Shown: positions 9,587 to 18,265 of the stretch, piece by piece
Layout of the letters: each line of letters begins with the position of its first letter
How positions within the stretch are numbered: the stretch's first letter is position 1
Assembly (NCBI RefSeq): GCF_037975445.1
Contig: NZ_CP150254.1
Span: 3,222,001-3,286,000 of the forward strand
Origin: Peribacillus sp. FSL P2-0133
GTDB lineage: Bacteria; Bacillota; Bacilli; Bacillales; DSM-1321
DNA: 64,000 bases
Direction of reading: 5' to 3'
Translations under genes and position numbers: made by a program
The notes under the pieces: model-generated
The model's input: only the letters and a program-made list of their open reading frames with translations
Told to the model about the DNA's origin: nothing
Databases searched by the model: none

Positions 9587-10155
9587 CCCTGCTTCTCCTC
9601 CTTAACTATCCTAATATCTGACTCAAAATCATCAGCATGGAGGGAAATTAGCTCTTCTGACTCACTTATCATCACCAATTCTTCGTCTTTAATTTTATTG
9701 AAGAAAATCCGATACAAATTGAAAATGATCATACTGCCCATTGAAATACTTACAAGAATACCTGTACCATATACAAAAGCCAGTGGCATTCCAGTGGCCG
9801 GTGCAGCACTATCAATGTTTATCATAGTCATTTTCCAGCTTCCATCCAGGATTAAGAGAAGAACGAATAACATCATCAAATCACTAATAACAAGTACCAC
9901 TTTTTTCATTTTATTCGGGAGCCGTTTAATGACCATGTCGACACCTAAGTGTTCTTTGTTTTTGAAAGCTCCGATGGCGCCGAGGAACGTCAACCAAATA
10001 AAGAGATACCTTGACATTTCTTCTGACCAAGTAATTCCTGAATTAAAGAAATAACGAAGAACTACATTACCAAACACGAGCACGACCATTATTGCTAAAG
10101 CAGCTGCCATAATAATGTTTAACGAATTTTCCAAGATTCTGGATATTTTATTCAC
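9583..10155 (-). CDS. dctQ: TRAP transporter small permease subunit
   Basis: A 190-residue, four-helix membrane protein of the DctQ family. Diagnostic segments are NVVLRYFFNSGITWSEEMSRYLFIW-type (residues about 29-53), the LGAIGAFKNKEHLGVDM stretch and a last hydrophobic segment near 125-150. The acidic C-terminal tail of about 35 residues, rich in Glu and Asp, extends beyond the usual domain. It overlaps the DctM gene by 4 bp and follows the first DctP gene by 36 bp. The small subunit is needed for transport with DctM. Confidence 0.93.
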   Translation of the reverse strand: MNKISRILENSLNIIMAAALAIMVVLVFGNVVLRYFFNSGITWSEEMSRYLFIWLTFLGAIGAFKNKEHLGVDMVIKRLPNKMKKVVLVISDLMMLFVLLLILDGSWKMTMINIDSAAPATGMPLAFVYGTGILVSISMGSMIIFNLYRIFFNKIKDEELVMISESEELISLHADDFESDIRIVKEEKQG

Positions 10156-10191
10156 CTATACATCTCCCCCTTCCTATCTAGAGCGCCTGCT

Positions 10192-11220
10192 TCATTCTGC
10201 TTTTATTTTTCCGACGAGCTCCTCCGCCCAGTCATTTTCCTTAAAGACGTCATCATAAACAGGTTGAGATGCTTTTAACATTTTTTCTAAAAAGTCTTCG
10301 TCAGGCGTAGTGAATTTGATTCCATTATCCTTAAGATATGCTTTGTCATCTTCATAACTTTTTTCCATCAATTCAAACTCATATGCTGCCGACTCTTTTG
10401 CTGCTTTTTGTATGATTTTTTGTTGCTCCTTTGTTAGCCCTTTATAGAATTTGCTATTGATAATGTAAATATTGGGGCTGAACATATGCTTGGATTCCAG
10501 TACATCACTTTGAACTTCATTCCACCCCGAGGATCTCAGCGTGGCAATTGGATTATCTTGAGCATCAACTACCTTTTGTTCAAGTGCGGTAAAAACTTCT
10601 GAAATAGGTAATGGGCTAACGTTCGCTCCCAATGATTCACCTAATTTTATGTAATTCGGGATGTTCGGCATTCTGAGTCGAAGTCCATCAAAATCTTTCA
10701 TACTCTTTATTGGACGATTACTCGAAAACATCCTAAATCCATTTGCACTCCAAGCAAGCGGTGTCACTCCATGTTTTGGATCAAGCTCTTCTGTCAATTC
10801 CTCTCCGATAGGTCCATTCAATACCTTCTTTACATGGTCGTAATCCCTAAATAGGAAGGGCCATTCCGGAACACCCATTTTAGGAATGTCCGACTGCATA
10901 ATTAGTCCTGGAACACCCATTTCAATCGTTCCATTTCTGACGCCGTCATAAAATTCCTTTTCTGCACCTAATGTACTGTTCGCATAAATCCGAACCTCTA
11001 GTTCACCATTACTCTCCTTTTCAACTATTTTTTTGAATTTTTCTTTCAATGCAATGTTTTGAGGATGATTTTCAGCAAAATAATTTGCCACTTTTATCGT
11101 TTTCTTTTCAACTCCAGATCCACTGGTCTTTTCTCCCTCGCCTCCACTACATCCTGATAAAAGGAATGCCATTGCTAGAGTTAAGCTTGTGGATAATACA
11201 AAAAGCTTTCTTTTTTTCAA
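10192..11220 (-). CDS. dctP: TRAP transporter solute-binding lipoprotein (first gene of the operon)
   Basis: A 342-residue DctP-family binding protein with a signal peptide ending in the lipobox LLSGC. The mature protein has NHPQNIALKEKFKK, YANSTLGAEKEFYDGVRNG, FRMFSSNRPIKSMKDFDGLRLR and the substrate-contacting FTALEQKVVDAQDNP. The start is TTG at 11220, with GGGGAGGG about 6 nt upstream and no better in-frame start. It is the promoter-proximal gene of the TRAP/sugar-acid operon. It is clearly related to, but divergent from, the other DctP at 7.2-8.2 kb. A consensus cre site lies 24 bp upstream of the start codon. Confidence 0.94.
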   Translation of the reverse strand: MKKRKLFVLSTSLTLAMAFLLSGCSGGEGEKTSGSGVEKKTIKVANYFAENHPQNIALKEKFKKIVEKESNGELEVRIYANSTLGAEKEFYDGVRNGTIEMGVPGLIMQSDIPKMGVPEWPFLFRDYDHVKKVLNGPIGEELTEELDPKHGVTPLAWSANGFRMFSSNRPIKSMKDFDGLRLRMPNIPNYIKLGESLGANVSPLPISEVFTALEQKVVDAQDNPIATLRSSGWNEVQSDVLESKHMFSPNIYIINSKFYKGLTKEQQKIIQKAAKESAAYEFELMEKSYEDDKAYLKDNGIKFTTPDEDFLEKMLKASQPVYDDVFKENDWAEELVGKIKAE

Positions 11221-11243
11221 TAAAAACCCTCCCCAAAGTTTTT

Positions 11244-11257
11244 TGTAAGCGTTATCA
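11244..11257 (-). promoter_or_regulatory. Catabolite-responsive element (cre) ahead of the TRAP/sugar-acid operon
   Basis: TGTAAGCGTTATCA matches the CcpA consensus TGWAARCGYTWNCW at every position. It sits 24-37 bp upstream of the first start codon, where a bound CcpA-HPr(Ser-P) complex would block initiation or early elongation. This predicts glucose repression of the operon. The match is direct; the function is inferred from Bacillus CcpA biology. Confidence 0.75.
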
Positions 11258-11310
11258 TTTATGACCTATCTTAATAACTTCTCCTCACCCTTGTATAAGC
11301 CAAAATTATT

Positions 11311-11338
11311 TTGTTTTATAATATAAAACTCCGTTTTT
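11311..11338. promoter_or_regulatory. Operator-like repeat, copy 1 (palindrome plus AAAAC-N3-GTTTT)
   Basis: A perfect 17-bp palindrome GTTTTATAATATAAAAC runs directly into AAAACTCCGTTTT at 11325-11337. The whole 28-bp block recurs almost unchanged at 11429-11456. An AAAC-N3-GTTT core resembles operators of KdgR-type IclR regulators, and the operon encodes an IclR protein, so this is a candidate autoregulatory site. Confidence 0.5.
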
Positions 11339-11428
11339 GTTTTATTCGGAGTAAGGAAAACACTTCACCTCTAATTGCGTTTTTCAAGTTGATTCATGAC
11401 TTTTTAAACGATTACTTTTAAGAGTAAT

Positions 11429-11456
11429 TTGTTCTATAATATAAAACTCGGTTTTT
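11429..11456. promoter_or_regulatory. Operator-like repeat, copy 2
   Basis: This block is near-identical to the one at 11311-11338 (two base differences over 28 bp), starting 118 bp away. It holds AAAACTCGGTTTT at 11443-11455. Two closely matching copies in an otherwise AT-rich non-coding stretch point to selection as a regulator binding site for the downstream operon. Confidence 0.5.
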
Positions 11457-11677
11457 GAATTTGAAATCTTACGTTGATTATAAGCTTCCATTTTTACTAA
11501 TGTCAAACCATTTTTTGAATTTTATAACAATTTAACAAATCCTTTATTTCACTAATTAATATTTAGAGGTTCAACATTTAATAATTTCATCCTTCCAGTC
11601 AAGATTTATGGAATCAGAACGCAAAAGAAAATTTATTTTTTTCTATACTAGGATATTTATAGAATAGAAAATCATAC

Positions 11678-11690
11678 AAAACCAGGTTTT
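11678..11690. promoter_or_regulatory. Third AAAAC-N3-GTTTT element
   Basis: AAAACCAGGTTTT repeats the half-site architecture of the two elements nearer the operon, but without the flanking TATAATATA palindrome. It lies between the operon and the divergent chemoreceptor gene. The rest of 11.46-12.03 kb is AT-rich and shows no convincing gene. Confidence 0.35.
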
Positions 11691-12030
11691 CTTAAAAATA
11701 CATTCCTCTACTCTTTTTAATTGAACTTTTAGTCGGGAATTTGTATTTCCTGCTGAAAAATCTGTCTTCAAGAAATTATTTTTTATTTGATCTTCCGCTT
11801 TATCAGAGTGGTATTCGTCTGTTTAATTTTTTCCTTGTTAGTATGTTTATTCACCCGTCCATTTCCTTCAATAGATATATTCCATTTTTAAAGGTATATA
11901 TCTTTTTTTCACTTTTGAAAAATTACAATCCATTATTAATATTGAGATCTTTTCATTACGAACCTCTATTACAACAGGTTAAAGACTAAATGAATAAAAA
12001 CTCCACCAGAAGGTTTTAAAAAGGTCTCAT

Positions 12031-12056
12031 TAAATATATTTAATTATTACCGATAT
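12031..12056 (+). promoter_or_regulatory. Sigma-D-type promoter of the chemoreceptor gene
   Basis: TAAA at 12031-12034 and ACCGATAT at 12049-12056 are separated by 14 nt. This fits the Bacillus sigma-D (flagellar/chemotaxis) consensus TAAA-N14-16-GCCGATAT with one mismatch. It lies 45 bp upstream of the methyl-accepting chemotaxis gene, which is the expected type of target. Confidence 0.7.
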
Positions 12057-12100
12057 ATAAAACATGGTTAATATATAACGCGGGGAAGGAATAAACAAAG

Positions 12101-13837
12101 ATGAATAAACTCAGTACGAAAATAGGTTTTGTCCTTTTAACAGGCATGGTCATTACATTAATTGGAAGTTTACTATTGATGTATAAAAGTACAAATGATA
12201 CGGTTGAGAAAACAATCGCTATGAGCAGCTTAGACATAGCAAGCAACATCTCTCAAGGAATAAATCCAATATCTTATGCTGATTTTTTAAGTAATCAATC
12301 CGAAACCTCTACATATTGGGAGATACGCGAACAGTTAGACGATTATAGGCAAAAAACTGGAGCATTATATGTATATACATTGGGGATTAACGAAAGTAGC
12401 GAAAAAGTCCATATTCTTATAGATGGAATGGGTAATGGAGATAAAAAAGCATCCCCCATTTTAACACCCACAACCGCAACTTCATATCAGGATGTAGAAA
12501 GAGTCATGAAGGGAAAGGTTTCTACCACTTCCATCGTTCATGATCCTGAATATGGTGACTATTTATCCGTTTTTGTTCCCATAAAGAAAGGGGACGAGGT
12601 CATAGGAATACTAGGGGTGGATATTGATGCCAGCAAAGTCGACGCAACTGCCAGCAAGGTTCTGTGCGGCATCCTTCCACTGACCATAATAATCAATGTA
12701 ATCTTAATGGCAATCGTAGTGAGTGCCTTAATATGGTTCTTGACTAAAAAGTTAAGTCCCCTTCTTAAAGTCAGCTTGGCTGCAAAGGAGATCTCAAATG
12801 GGTATTTATTAACTGCCAATAAACTGATTAGCAACATAAAAGTAAATGGGAACGACGAAATCAAGGTTTTAGTGAAATCCTTTGAAGAAATGATTACCAA
12901 TACAAGTAGGATCGTCAACTCCATGAAAAGCTCATCATTCCAGCTTTTGGAGTCATCAAGTGATATCGAACACAAAATCAAAGAAATGGATACTTCCACA
13001 CAATATATCGTTAATGGCATTCAGCAAGTCGCAGGAGCTGCGGAAGTACAATTGCACAGAAGTGAAGAATCATCGAGGGGCATCGAGGAAATGACCATAG
13101 GGATACAAAGAATTGCAGAAGCTTCTTCAGAAGTCAGCGAACAGACAAATCATGTTTCAACTAGAATGTCCATTGGAAATAAAGATATAAATGAACTCTC
13201 AAATCAAATTCTGCAAGTAAAAGGTGTGATGCTGCAAACAAGTTCAAAAATAAAGAAATTGGACGAACAAGCAAATGAAATTGTGAATATTGTACATTTA
13301 ATTACAGGAATTGCCGAGCAAACAAACCTGCTATCACTAAATGCGGCAATTGAAGCTGCTAGAGCCGGTGAGCAGGGTAAAGGTTTTGCGGTGGTATCGA
13401 ACGAAGTACGGAAATTGGCAGTAGGTACGAAGGAATCTGCTATCAATATACAAGAGTCCCTACTACATTTTAAATCCATCATAAATGAGTCAGTGAAAAT
13501 GATGGAAACTGGAACTAAAGAAGTAGAGGAAGGGACAAAATTTGTCCTGAATACAAGAGAAACTTTTAAACAGACTATAAAATCTTTTGAGCATGTTAGT
13601 GATCAGATTCAAGAAATATCAGCCATTACAGAGCAAATGGCAGCAAGTTCTCAGGAAATCAATGCTTCGATAGAAGATTTTGCAGTGTTAACAAGGGAAA
13701 CAGCAGTGGCTTCAAAACAAGTGGCACAATCAACAGATCAACAAGCGAAATCCATGGAGGATATTTCCTTATCAACCTCCTCGATGGTAAAACTCGCTAA
13801 TGACCTGGAAACATCTGTTGAACAGTTTAACGCGTAA
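12101..13837 (+). CDS. Methyl-accepting chemotaxis protein
   Basis: A 578-residue chemoreceptor. A first membrane helix (about 9-30) is followed by an extracellular sensor of about 155 residues, a second helix (about 187-213), a HAMP region and a long coiled-coil signalling domain. The hairpin tip contains [21 protein letters not shown] (split over about 408-428) and continues with [13 protein letters not shown]. The sensor includes [20 protein letters not shown], typical of a Cache fold. The ATG follows GGGGAAGGA. It is transcribed divergently from the sugar-acid operon and has its own sigma-D-type promoter and a strong terminator. A ligand related to the neighbouring operon is possible, but nothing in the sequence proves it. 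Confidence 0.95.
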   Translation: MNKLSTKIGFVLLTGMVITLIGSLLLMYKSTNDTVEKTIAMSSLDIASNISQGINPISYADFLSNQSETSTYWEIREQLDDYRQKTGALYVYTLGINESSEKVHILIDGMGNGDKKASPILTPTTATSYQDVERVMKGKVSTTSIVHDPEYGDYLSVFVPIKKGDEVIGILGVDIDASKVDATASKVLCGILPLTIIINVILMAIVVSALIWFLTKKLSPLLKVSLAAKEISNGYLLTANKLISNIKVNGNDEIKVLVKSFEEMITNTSRIVNSMKSSSFQLLESSSDIEHKIKEMDTSTQYIVNGIQQVAGAAEVQLHRSEESSRGIEEMTIGIQRIAEASSEVSEQTNHVSTRMSIGNKDINELSNQILQVKGVMLQTSSKIKKLDEQANEIVNIVHLITGIAEQTNLLSLNAAIEAARAGEQGKGFAVVSNEVRKLAVGTKESAINIQESLLHFKSIINESVKMMETGTKEVEEGTKFVLNTRETFKQTIKSFEHVSDQIQEISAITEQMAASSQEINASIEDFAVLTRETAVASKQVAQSTDQQAKSMEDISLSTSSMVKLANDLETSVEQFNA

Positions 13838-13869
13838 ACATCTTGAACCACTATTCTATTACTATATTA

Positions 13870-13905
13870 AGAAAGGGATTTTGCTTTAATGCAAAATCCC
13901 TTTCT
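13870..13905. terminator. Bidirectional terminator between chemoreceptor and DUF4822 lipoprotein
   Basis: A perfect 15-bp stem (AGAAAGGGATTTTGC and its complement) with a 6-nt loop is followed by TATTTT on the plus side. It lies between two convergent genes and can end both. Confidence 0.85.
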
Positions 13906-13908
13906 ATT

Positions 13909-14868
13909 TTACTTAGTTGATTTTAGTTTCAAATTACCTTCATATGGTATATGTTCAACTGTTATCGTTATTTCTTTTCCATCTTTATCTTTACCGATTC
14001 TTTTATAAGTGAATTTATCTTCATTAAGCTCTGTAAGTTCAAGAACTGCGCCATACTTATTTTCCCCTTGTGAAACAAGGGCTCTTATCTTATTTCCATG
14101 AACAACATCGTAAAAGCCGTAATCACCACGGCTTTCACCGGTTTTAGCATCAAAAAATTCATACTTATTTGTTTTATCATCGTATTTTGCCAGTCCTAAA
14201 TAATTCGAGTTATAGCTTGATACATCATTTCCCTTTTCATCCAATGCCACCGTTCCTTGCCATGGAGTGCTGGATAAAATTTTGTCACCATCAACGTCTG
14301 TAACTACTTCTCCTGTGTAAGTTTCCAATTTTTTGTCTGGATCAGTAAAGGAAAGTTCTGTTTCAGTATAAGGAATATGATCAACAAACACCTCTACGTC
14401 GTTACCTTTTGCATCTTTACCCATTCTTTTATAAGTAAACATATCCTTATTCAGTTCTGTTATTTCAACAACGGCTTGGTAACCCATTGATTCTGAAATT
14501 AACACTCGCATCTTCCCATTTGTGATAAAGAAAGTTCCTTTATCACCACGACTTTTTTTAGTATTTTTATCAAAAAATTCATATCTCGATGCTTCAGCAT
14601 CATATTTCGCTAGACCAATAAAGTTTGCGTTTTCCTTTGTTAAATCATTATTATTCTTATCATAAACTTTTGTTCCTTGCCAATTCGTGTCACTAAGAAT
14701 TTTAGTCATTTCCTGTCCTGCGGTTAACTTATGTTCTTGTTTACTCTCTTTAGCAGTTTGTTCATGCTTCTGAGCACTTTGATTGTCTTGTGCGTTTGTG
14801 TTGCATCCTGTTAAGGCCAATGTTAACCCAAGTAGTATAGATGATGAAATTTTTGCTTTTTTGTTCAT
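13909..14868 (-). CDS. DUF4822 lipoprotein with two tandem repeats
   Basis: A 319-residue secreted lipoprotein. The signal peptide ends in LALTGC, giving a lipid-anchored mature protein. After a short Gln/Lys-rich linker come two DUF4822 copies (about residues 55-170 and 195-310). Each starts with ILS-T-WQGT, contains FIGLAKYD or YLGLAKYD, YEFFD and SRGD, and ends with TYKRMGKD/TYKRIGKD and HIPY. The repeats differ enough to be an old duplication. The ATG follows GAGGAGAC. The function of DUF4822 is unknown. The extracellular, repeated beta-rich nature suggests binding at the cell surface. Confidence 0.85.
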   Translation of the reverse strand: MNKKAKISSSILLGLTLALTGCNTNAQDNQSAQKHEQTAKESKQEHKLTAGQEMTKILSDTNWQGTKVYDKNNNDLTKENANFIGLAKYDAEASRYEFFDKNTKKSRGDKGTFFITNGKMRVLISESMGYQAVVEITELNKDMFTYKRMGKDAKGNDVEVFVDHIPYTETELSFTDPDKKLETYTGEVVTDVDGDKILSSTPWQGTVALDEKGNDVSSYNSNYLGLAKYDDKTNKYEFFDAKTGESRGDYGFYDVVHGNKIRALVSQGENKYGAVLELTELNEDKFTYKRIGKDKDGKEITITVEHIPYEGNLKLKSTK

Positions 14869-14949
14869 TTTTTCGTCTCCTCAATATTTTATGGTTGTAA
14901 TTAATTAGTAGTGCAATTGACATTTCAAATTGCAAGTATCGGCGATCGG

Positions 14950-15651
14950 TTATTTTGCTCCTGCGGATAGTAAAATTTGTTCAATCTCTTTAAATCCTTT
15001 CTCACGGGCATGTTGTATAGGTGTCATACTACCATTATCAGGGATGTTGACATCTGCCCCATGATCAATTAGCAATTTCACTGTTTCCTGCTGTTTTCCA
15101 TCACCATTATTCAAAATGATAGCTTCTAGTAAAGCTGTCCAGCCGAGATCATTTACATGATTCACATCAATATCGGTTTTAGTAAGGAGTTCTTTAATAA
15201 CCTCAACATAACCATGTTCCGAAGCAGGGATTAAAGCCGTTCCTCCATAACGGTTTGTAATAGACGGGTCGGCACCTGCTTCAATTGCAAGTTTAAGTAT
15301 ATTTACATAACCTTCAGCACCGGCATACAAGAAGGGGCTATTTTTCATGTCATCCTGAATGTTGACGTCTGCACCCGCTTCAATAAGGATTTTTGCAGTC
15401 TCTACATCATTGTTATAAGTCGCAATCATAGTGGCGGTTCGCCCTTCCGAGTCCTGTGTATTAATATCAGCACCTTGCTCAATCAAACTTCTTATTCTTT
15501 CCGTTTCATTTCGTTCTACAGCTTGAATCAGTTGTTCATTCATTCCCTTTCCTGTCTCCTTTTCTTGTTTATTTAACTCTCCTTCGTTATCTAAGACACA
15601 GGCTTGAAGGGTGAAAAGGCAGCAGATGACAATCGTTAGCCGTCTCCACAT
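14950..15651 (-). CDS. Ankyrin-repeat lipoprotein
   Basis: A protein of 233 residues starting at the ATG at 15651, which follows AAAGGATGG; a start at 15663 would add four residues. The signal peptide ends in TLQAC, a lipobox. The mature protein is a stack of about five to six ankyrin repeats, seen as recurring [49 protein letters not shown] and LIDHGADVNIPDNGS units. Such small extracellular ankyrin proteins probably mediate protein contacts, sometimes as inhibitors or immunity-type partners of neighbouring proteins. No partner gene is obvious here. Confidence 0.88.
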   Translation of the reverse strand: MWRRLTIVICCLFTLQACVLDNEGELNKQEKETGKGMNEQLIQAVERNETERIRSLIEQGADINTQDSEGRTATMIATYNNDVETAKILIEAGADVNIQDDMKNSPFLYAGAEGYVNILKLAIEAGADPSITNRYGGTALIPASEHGYVEVIKELLTKTDIDVNHVNDLGWTALLEAIILNNGDGKQQETVKLLIDHGADVNIPDNGSMTPIQHAREKGFKEIEQILLSAGAK

Positions 15652-15893
15652 GAAACACACCATCCTTTCCCCGTTTGTACATCATCTGCCCCAAAAAGAT
15701 TTTCCGTCATTTTGATGCACCAAACAAAAGAGCTTGTTCTAAAATGCTTTTTAAGGTGCATGAGGTTTTTTTCTCCCTTTTATTTTTAGTTGCTTACTTA
15801 TTCCGTCTTCATTATATTAGTGCCTATTCTTAAACTCCCTCTAAACAATTTCTTAAAAAATGATTAACTTATTCATAAAATTTCTTAATGTTT

Positions 15894-15923
15894 ATAAAAA
15901 AATCCCGCCACCTTCGTGACGGG
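15894..15923 (-). terminator. Terminator of the two-component operon
   Basis: On the minus strand CCCGTCAC-GAAG-GTGGCGGG forms an 8-bp stem with one G-U pair, followed by ATTTTTTT. It lies 17 bp after the response-regulator stop. Confidence 0.8.
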
Positions 15924-15939
15924 TCATAAAACATGCTAT

Positions 15940-16626
15940 TTAAACATTAAAGCGATACCCTGCTCCCCAAACGGTTTCCAAAAATTTAGGATGTGCAGGA
16001 TTTCTTTCAATTTTTTCACGTAGTTTCCTGATATGGACGGTGACAGTCGAAACATCTGCAGCCGATTCCAACCCCCAAATATTTTCATAAAGCTGCTCTT
16101 TGCTTAATACTTGATTCGGATGCATGACAAAAAACACTAAAGTATCGAATTCCTTCGTTGTAAACGGGACCACTTCCCCATTTATGTGAACTCTGCGTGC
16201 TGACTTATCTATTGAAATCCCATGAACATAGATTGAATTAGATTTGGGGTGACTTCCTGATAAACGTTCATATCGCGCTAAATGCGCTTTCACTCTCGCA
16301 ACTAGTTCACTTGGACTAAATGGCTTTGTAATATAATCATCTGCCCCTAAACCAAGTCCCCGAATTTTATCAATATCTTCCTTTTTGGCGGATACAAGCA
16401 ATATCGGAATATTATGGACTGCACGTATTTGTTTGCATATCTCAAATCCATTCATTCCTGGAAGCATGATGTCTAAAATGATTAAATGATAATTTCCTTG
16501 AAGGGCCTGTTGGAGACCTGCATCACCTGTATGTTGAATATCGACGCTAAAATCATTTATTTCCAAATAGTCCCTTTGCAATTCAGCAATACTGACTTCG
16601 TCTTCAATAAGTAATATCTTTTTCAC
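15940..16626 (-). CDS. OmpR/PhoB-family response regulator
   Basis: A 228-residue regulator with an N-terminal receiver domain (phospho-acceptor Asp52 in ILDIMLPG, acidic pair Glu8/Asp9, conserved Lys in ITKPFSPSELV) and a C-terminal winged-helix domain (FTTKEFDTLVFF, TVHIRKLREKIE, WGAGYRF). The GTG start overlaps the kinase stop, so the pair is translationally coupled. It should bind DNA in response to phosphorylation by the adjacent kinase. The stimulus and target genes are unknown. Confidence 0.95.
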   Translation of the reverse strand: MKKILLIEDEVSIAELQRDYLEINDFSVDIQHTGDAGLQQALQGNYHLIILDIMLPGMNGFEICKQIRAVHNIPILLVSAKKEDIDKIRGLGLGADDYITKPFSPSELVARVKAHLARYERLSGSHPKSNSIYVHGISIDKSARRVHINGEVVPFTTKEFDTLVFFVMHPNQVLSKEQLYENIWGLESAADVSTVTVHIRKLREKIERNPAHPKFLETVWGAGYRFNV

Positions 16627-18071
16627 ATTTCCTCACCTTTCTTTATGGAAAAGAAGACACTTGTTCCTTTTCCTATCTCGCTAGTAGCCCAAATATCTCC
16701 TCCATGCTCGCCGATAATTTTTTTTGCGATCGCAAGCCCTAAACCACTTCCACCTGTCAGAGAATTTCTAGATTGCTCAGCACGATAAAAGCGGTTAAAA
16801 ATATAAGGCAATGCAGAAGATTCTATTCCATAGCCATTATCTGTTACTTGTACGACTACATCATATTGTCCTTCATGCAGAGAAATGGAAATGTGTTTTT
16901 CATTTTTATCCATATACTTTACACAATTACTGATTAGGTTGGCCAATACACGTTTTAGTTTCTCTCTATCCGCTGTCACGTGTATCGGTTCATGCAGCTG
17001 TTGAAGTTCAATCTGGATTCCTTGTTGAAGTAAATCCAATTGAAGTTCATCTACGTAGTCTATTAAATATTTATCTAGTCTGACCGTTTCAAAAGTGAAT
17101 GGTTCTTTTTTTAAATCCAGCTTGGAAAATAAAAACAATTCATCTATCAATGAATCCATATCTCTTGCTTTTAGGTATACAGTCGATAAATACTTGTCCA
17201 TCTTCTGTGGGGTGTTTGCTACTCCGTCTTTTATCCCCTCTACATATCCCATAATCGAAGTGATCGGTGTCTTCAAATCATGAGAAATATTGGAAAGAAG
17301 TTCTTTACGATTTTCCTCATACTGAAGCTGAAGGTTTACGGACTCTTTTAACTTTTTTCTCATTTCCTCAAACTCCCTATTCAATTGTCCTATTTCATCA
17401 TTCGAAGTCGCTTTGATTTCAAAGTTTAAATCTCCTGATTTTATACGCTCTGCTCCTTCTTTAAGTATTGAGATAGGTTTGATGATGCTTCTTGAAACTA
17501 AATAATTTAAAAGTCCAATAATCATTACAAACAGTAATAACAATAGCGCGAATAAAATGGGAAATGACTCGCGGGTCAGCTCAGCAAAGGAACTTGCCTT
17601 TCTCAATACAAAAATACTTCCTTCACTTTTATCAGAAAAATAAAAATCAAACTTTACATATGTGAAAAAAGTGTCTTTCATTTTGATTGTGTCCCGCGTA
17701 TTGATGTTCGTTTCTTCGAACATAGGAAGTGATTGAACCAAGCCTAGCTTATCAAGTGTGGGAGACGTATACTCAATGTTATTATCTTTTCTAACGACAA
17801 TCTTAATATCTCTATGTTCAATCTTCTCCAGCTGTTCTTCATTCAAAAGCTGCTCTGGATTATTTTTTGCCAAAAGCTTTAAATCGAGAAACACACTTTC
17901 TTCTACTGCAGTCAAAGGTTTTTGGAGATAAGATTTTTTGTATAAATGCTCTATCGATTTTATATCGCCTGTTATTGCAAAAGTAAGTAAAAATCCAGCT
18001 GCTAAAAATAAAGTGATGGAAATAAGAATTACGCCAACGTAGGACAATAGAAACCTCATTTTAATTGACAA
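16623..18071 (-). CDS. Sensor histidine kinase
   Basis: A 482-residue membrane kinase. Membrane helix 1 (about 8-32) and helix 2 (about 170-192) flank an extracellular sensor of about 135 residues. A HAMP domain follows, then the H-box NISHDLKTPITSIMGY (phospho-His near 269), N-box NLISNCVKYM, G1 box DNGYGIES and G2 box GGSGLGLAIAKKI. The start is TTG at 18071 after GGGGTGA; an internal ATG four codons later is also possible. It forms an operon with the overlapping response regulator. The sensor shows no domain I recognise. Confidence 0.94.
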   Translation of the reverse strand: MSIKMRFLLSYVGVILISITLFLAAGFLLTFAITGDIKSIEHLYKKSYLQKPLTAVEESVFLDLKLLAKNNPEQLLNEEQLEKIEHRDIKIVVRKDNNIEYTSPTLDKLGLVQSLPMFEETNINTRDTIKMKDTFFTYVKFDFYFSDKSEGSIFVLRKASSFAELTRESFPILFALLLLLFVMIIGLLNYLVSRSIIKPISILKEGAERIKSGDLNFEIKATSNDEIGQLNREFEEMRKKLKESVNLQLQYEENRKELLSNISHDLKTPITSIMGYVEGIKDGVANTPQKMDKYLSTVYLKARDMDSLIDELFLFSKLDLKKEPFTFETVRLDKYLIDYVDELQLDLLQQGIQIELQQLHEPIHVTADREKLKRVLANLISNCVKYMDKNEKHISISLHEGQYDVVVQVTDNGYGIESSALPYIFNRFYRAEQSRNSLTGGSGLGLAIAKKIIGEHGGDIWATSEIGKGTSVFFSIKKGEEM

Positions 18072-18265
18072 ATATTTTCACCCCATATCGATCTCTCGTT
18101 TACGCTTTTATAGAAAAGTTCACCGTTTATCCGCTGTTCTTGCATGGAAAATGTTTTCCACGATAATTTTTCTTAGAACTTTAAAAAAACATATCACACA
18201 AATCTTAAAATTTTCTAAAATACATAGAAAAAATTCTATGTCGGTCTACAATTTTTTAATTATAA

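Noticed and set aside
11458..12030. Search for a gene in the AT-rich gap before the chemoreceptor, including an 82-codon plus-strand frame at 11741
   Set aside because: The frame is Phe/Leu/Ser-rich as expected from T-rich DNA, lacks a ribosome site and resembles no family.
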